NCBI RefSeq assembly: GCF_040958095.1
Contig: NC_091175.1
Location: forward strand, 23,713,974-23,777,973
DNA length: 64,000 nt
Direction: 5' to 3'
From: Procambarus clarkii
Lineage: Eukaryota; Arthropoda; Malacostraca; Decapoda; Cambaridae
Shown: positions 62,300 to 64,000 of the stretch, one piece after another
Numbering within the stretch: the first letter of the stretch is position 1
Layout of the letters: each line of letters begins with the position of its first letter
Notes under the pieces: generated by a model
The model's input: only the letters and a program-made list of their open reading frames with translations
Told to the model about the DNA's origin: nothing
Database searches by the model: none
Program-made: the position numbers and the translations under genes

Positions 62300-62301
<2 letters not shown>
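61805..62301. other. Short direct repeats, no gene recognised
   Basis: gatgacgcaatgctgcg occurs twice (61809, 61855). A unit with cagctgatc or cagctgacc followed by atgctgccagag occurs three times at about 62017, 62078 and 62137. No supported coding sequence. Confidence 0.5.

Positions 62302-62387
<86 letters not shown>
62302..62387. repeat. (TA)n microsatellite
   Basis: A TA tract abutting the hairpin element at 62388. Confidence 0.95.
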
Positions 62388-63398
<1,011 letters not shown>

Positions 63399-63411
63399 GT
63401 ACCTAGTAGCT

Positions 63412-64000
63412 AGTGATTGTAGTGGTGTTGTTACCTGGTGATGGTTGTGGTGTAGCCACCTGGTGATGGTAGTGGTGTAGCCACCTGGTGATGGTAGTGG
63501 TGTAGCCACCTGGTGATGGTAGTGGTGTAGCTACCTGGTGATGGTAGTGGTGTAGCTACCTGGTGATGGTAGTGGTGTAGCCACCTCGTGATGGTAGTGG
63601 TGTAGCCACCTGGTGATGGTAGTGGTGTAGCTACCTGGTGATGGTAGTGGTGTAGCTACCTGGTGATGGTAGTGGTGTAGCCACCTGGTGATGGTAGTGG
63701 TGTAGCCACCTGGTGATGGTAGTGGTGTAGCCACCTGGTGATGGTAGTGGTGTAGCTACCTGGTGATGGTAGAGGTGCAGTTACTTGGTGATGGTAGTGG
63801 TGTAGTTACCTGGTGATGGTAGAGGTGTAGTTACCTGGTGATGGTAGTCGTGTAGCCACCTGGTGATGGTAGAGGTGTAGTTACCTGGTGATGGTAGGGA
63901 TGTAGCCACCTGGTGATGGTAGAGGTGTAGCCACCTGGTGATGGTAGTGGTGTAGCCACCTGGTGATGGTAGAGGTGTAGTTACCTGGTGATGGTAGTGG
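63412..64000. repeat. 25-bp minisatellite, continues past the window
   Basis: Tandem units of tggtgatggtagtggtgtag followed by ccacc or ctacc. Variants with agaggtgtag cluster toward the right end. Minus-strand frames read the same 25-residue cycle because three units make 75 bp. Confidence 0.95.

Overview
This is eukaryotic, repeat-dominated DNA, most probably from a decapod crustacean (crayfish-like). Three things point there: a spliced anti-lipopolysaccharide-factor (ALF)-like gene, a peptide family known from decapods and other marine arthropods; tRNA-headed SINEs and long (AC)n, (AG)n and (TA)n tracts; and many decayed LINE, gypsy, BEL/Pao, piggyBac and Helitron-like copies. No bacterial genes, operons or CRISPR arrays are present. 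The species assignment is inference.

Layout. 1-1855: a 21-bp minisatellite split by a SINE. 2020-4533: a ~52-bp minisatellite. 5220-6130: a short-period array split by a 462-bp hairpin element. 6150-11700: a decayed gag/endonuclease/RT/RNase H LINE carrying its own hairpin insertion. 12488-13343: a (CT)n tract ending in a SINE. 13440-14118: a 28-bp array. 14548-26322: a 13-bp minisatellite interrupted by a SINE and by a 10.6-kb palindromic element (15532-26143) with ~5-kb arms and a 6-bp target duplication. 26850-31930: serially nested CR1/L2-like LINE copies with (AC)n tails. 32036-33290: a LINE fragment. 33290-37420: a gypsy pol remnant whose integrase is split by a Helitron-like element. 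37459-37770: a SINE. 38384-44296: a second large inverted repeat (two 1242-bp arms) around the ALF-like gene. 44470-46880: SINE and simple repeats. 46880-49091: two minisatellites. 49170-49870: a possible gene running into SINE-like sequence. 50112-54400: a long minus-strand LINE. 54815-55295: SINEs. 56090-59178: a BEL/Pao remnant. 59563-60021: an RT remnant. 61550-61800: a piggyBac remnant. 62302-64000: (TA)n-flanked hairpin elements and a 25-bp minisatellite.

Two parts deserve attention. The first is the giant fold-back element. Its arms mirror each other with net length differences of only one 274-bp unit and 2 bp, it contains no recognisable transposase, and it sits in a tandem array with a clean 6-bp duplication. 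The second is the ALF-like gene, predicted as three exons and 244 residues. It has a signal peptide, a Q/N/D-rich heptad-repeat insertion of over 100 residues that ordinary ALFs lack, the two-cysteine LPS-binding-type hairpin and a C-terminal helix. Its TATA box and 1.2 kb of upstream DNA are duplicated in inverted orientation 3.4 kb away, so the two promoter copies face each other across the gene.

Most other long reading frames here are artefacts of tandem repeats whose period is, or behaves like, a multiple of three.
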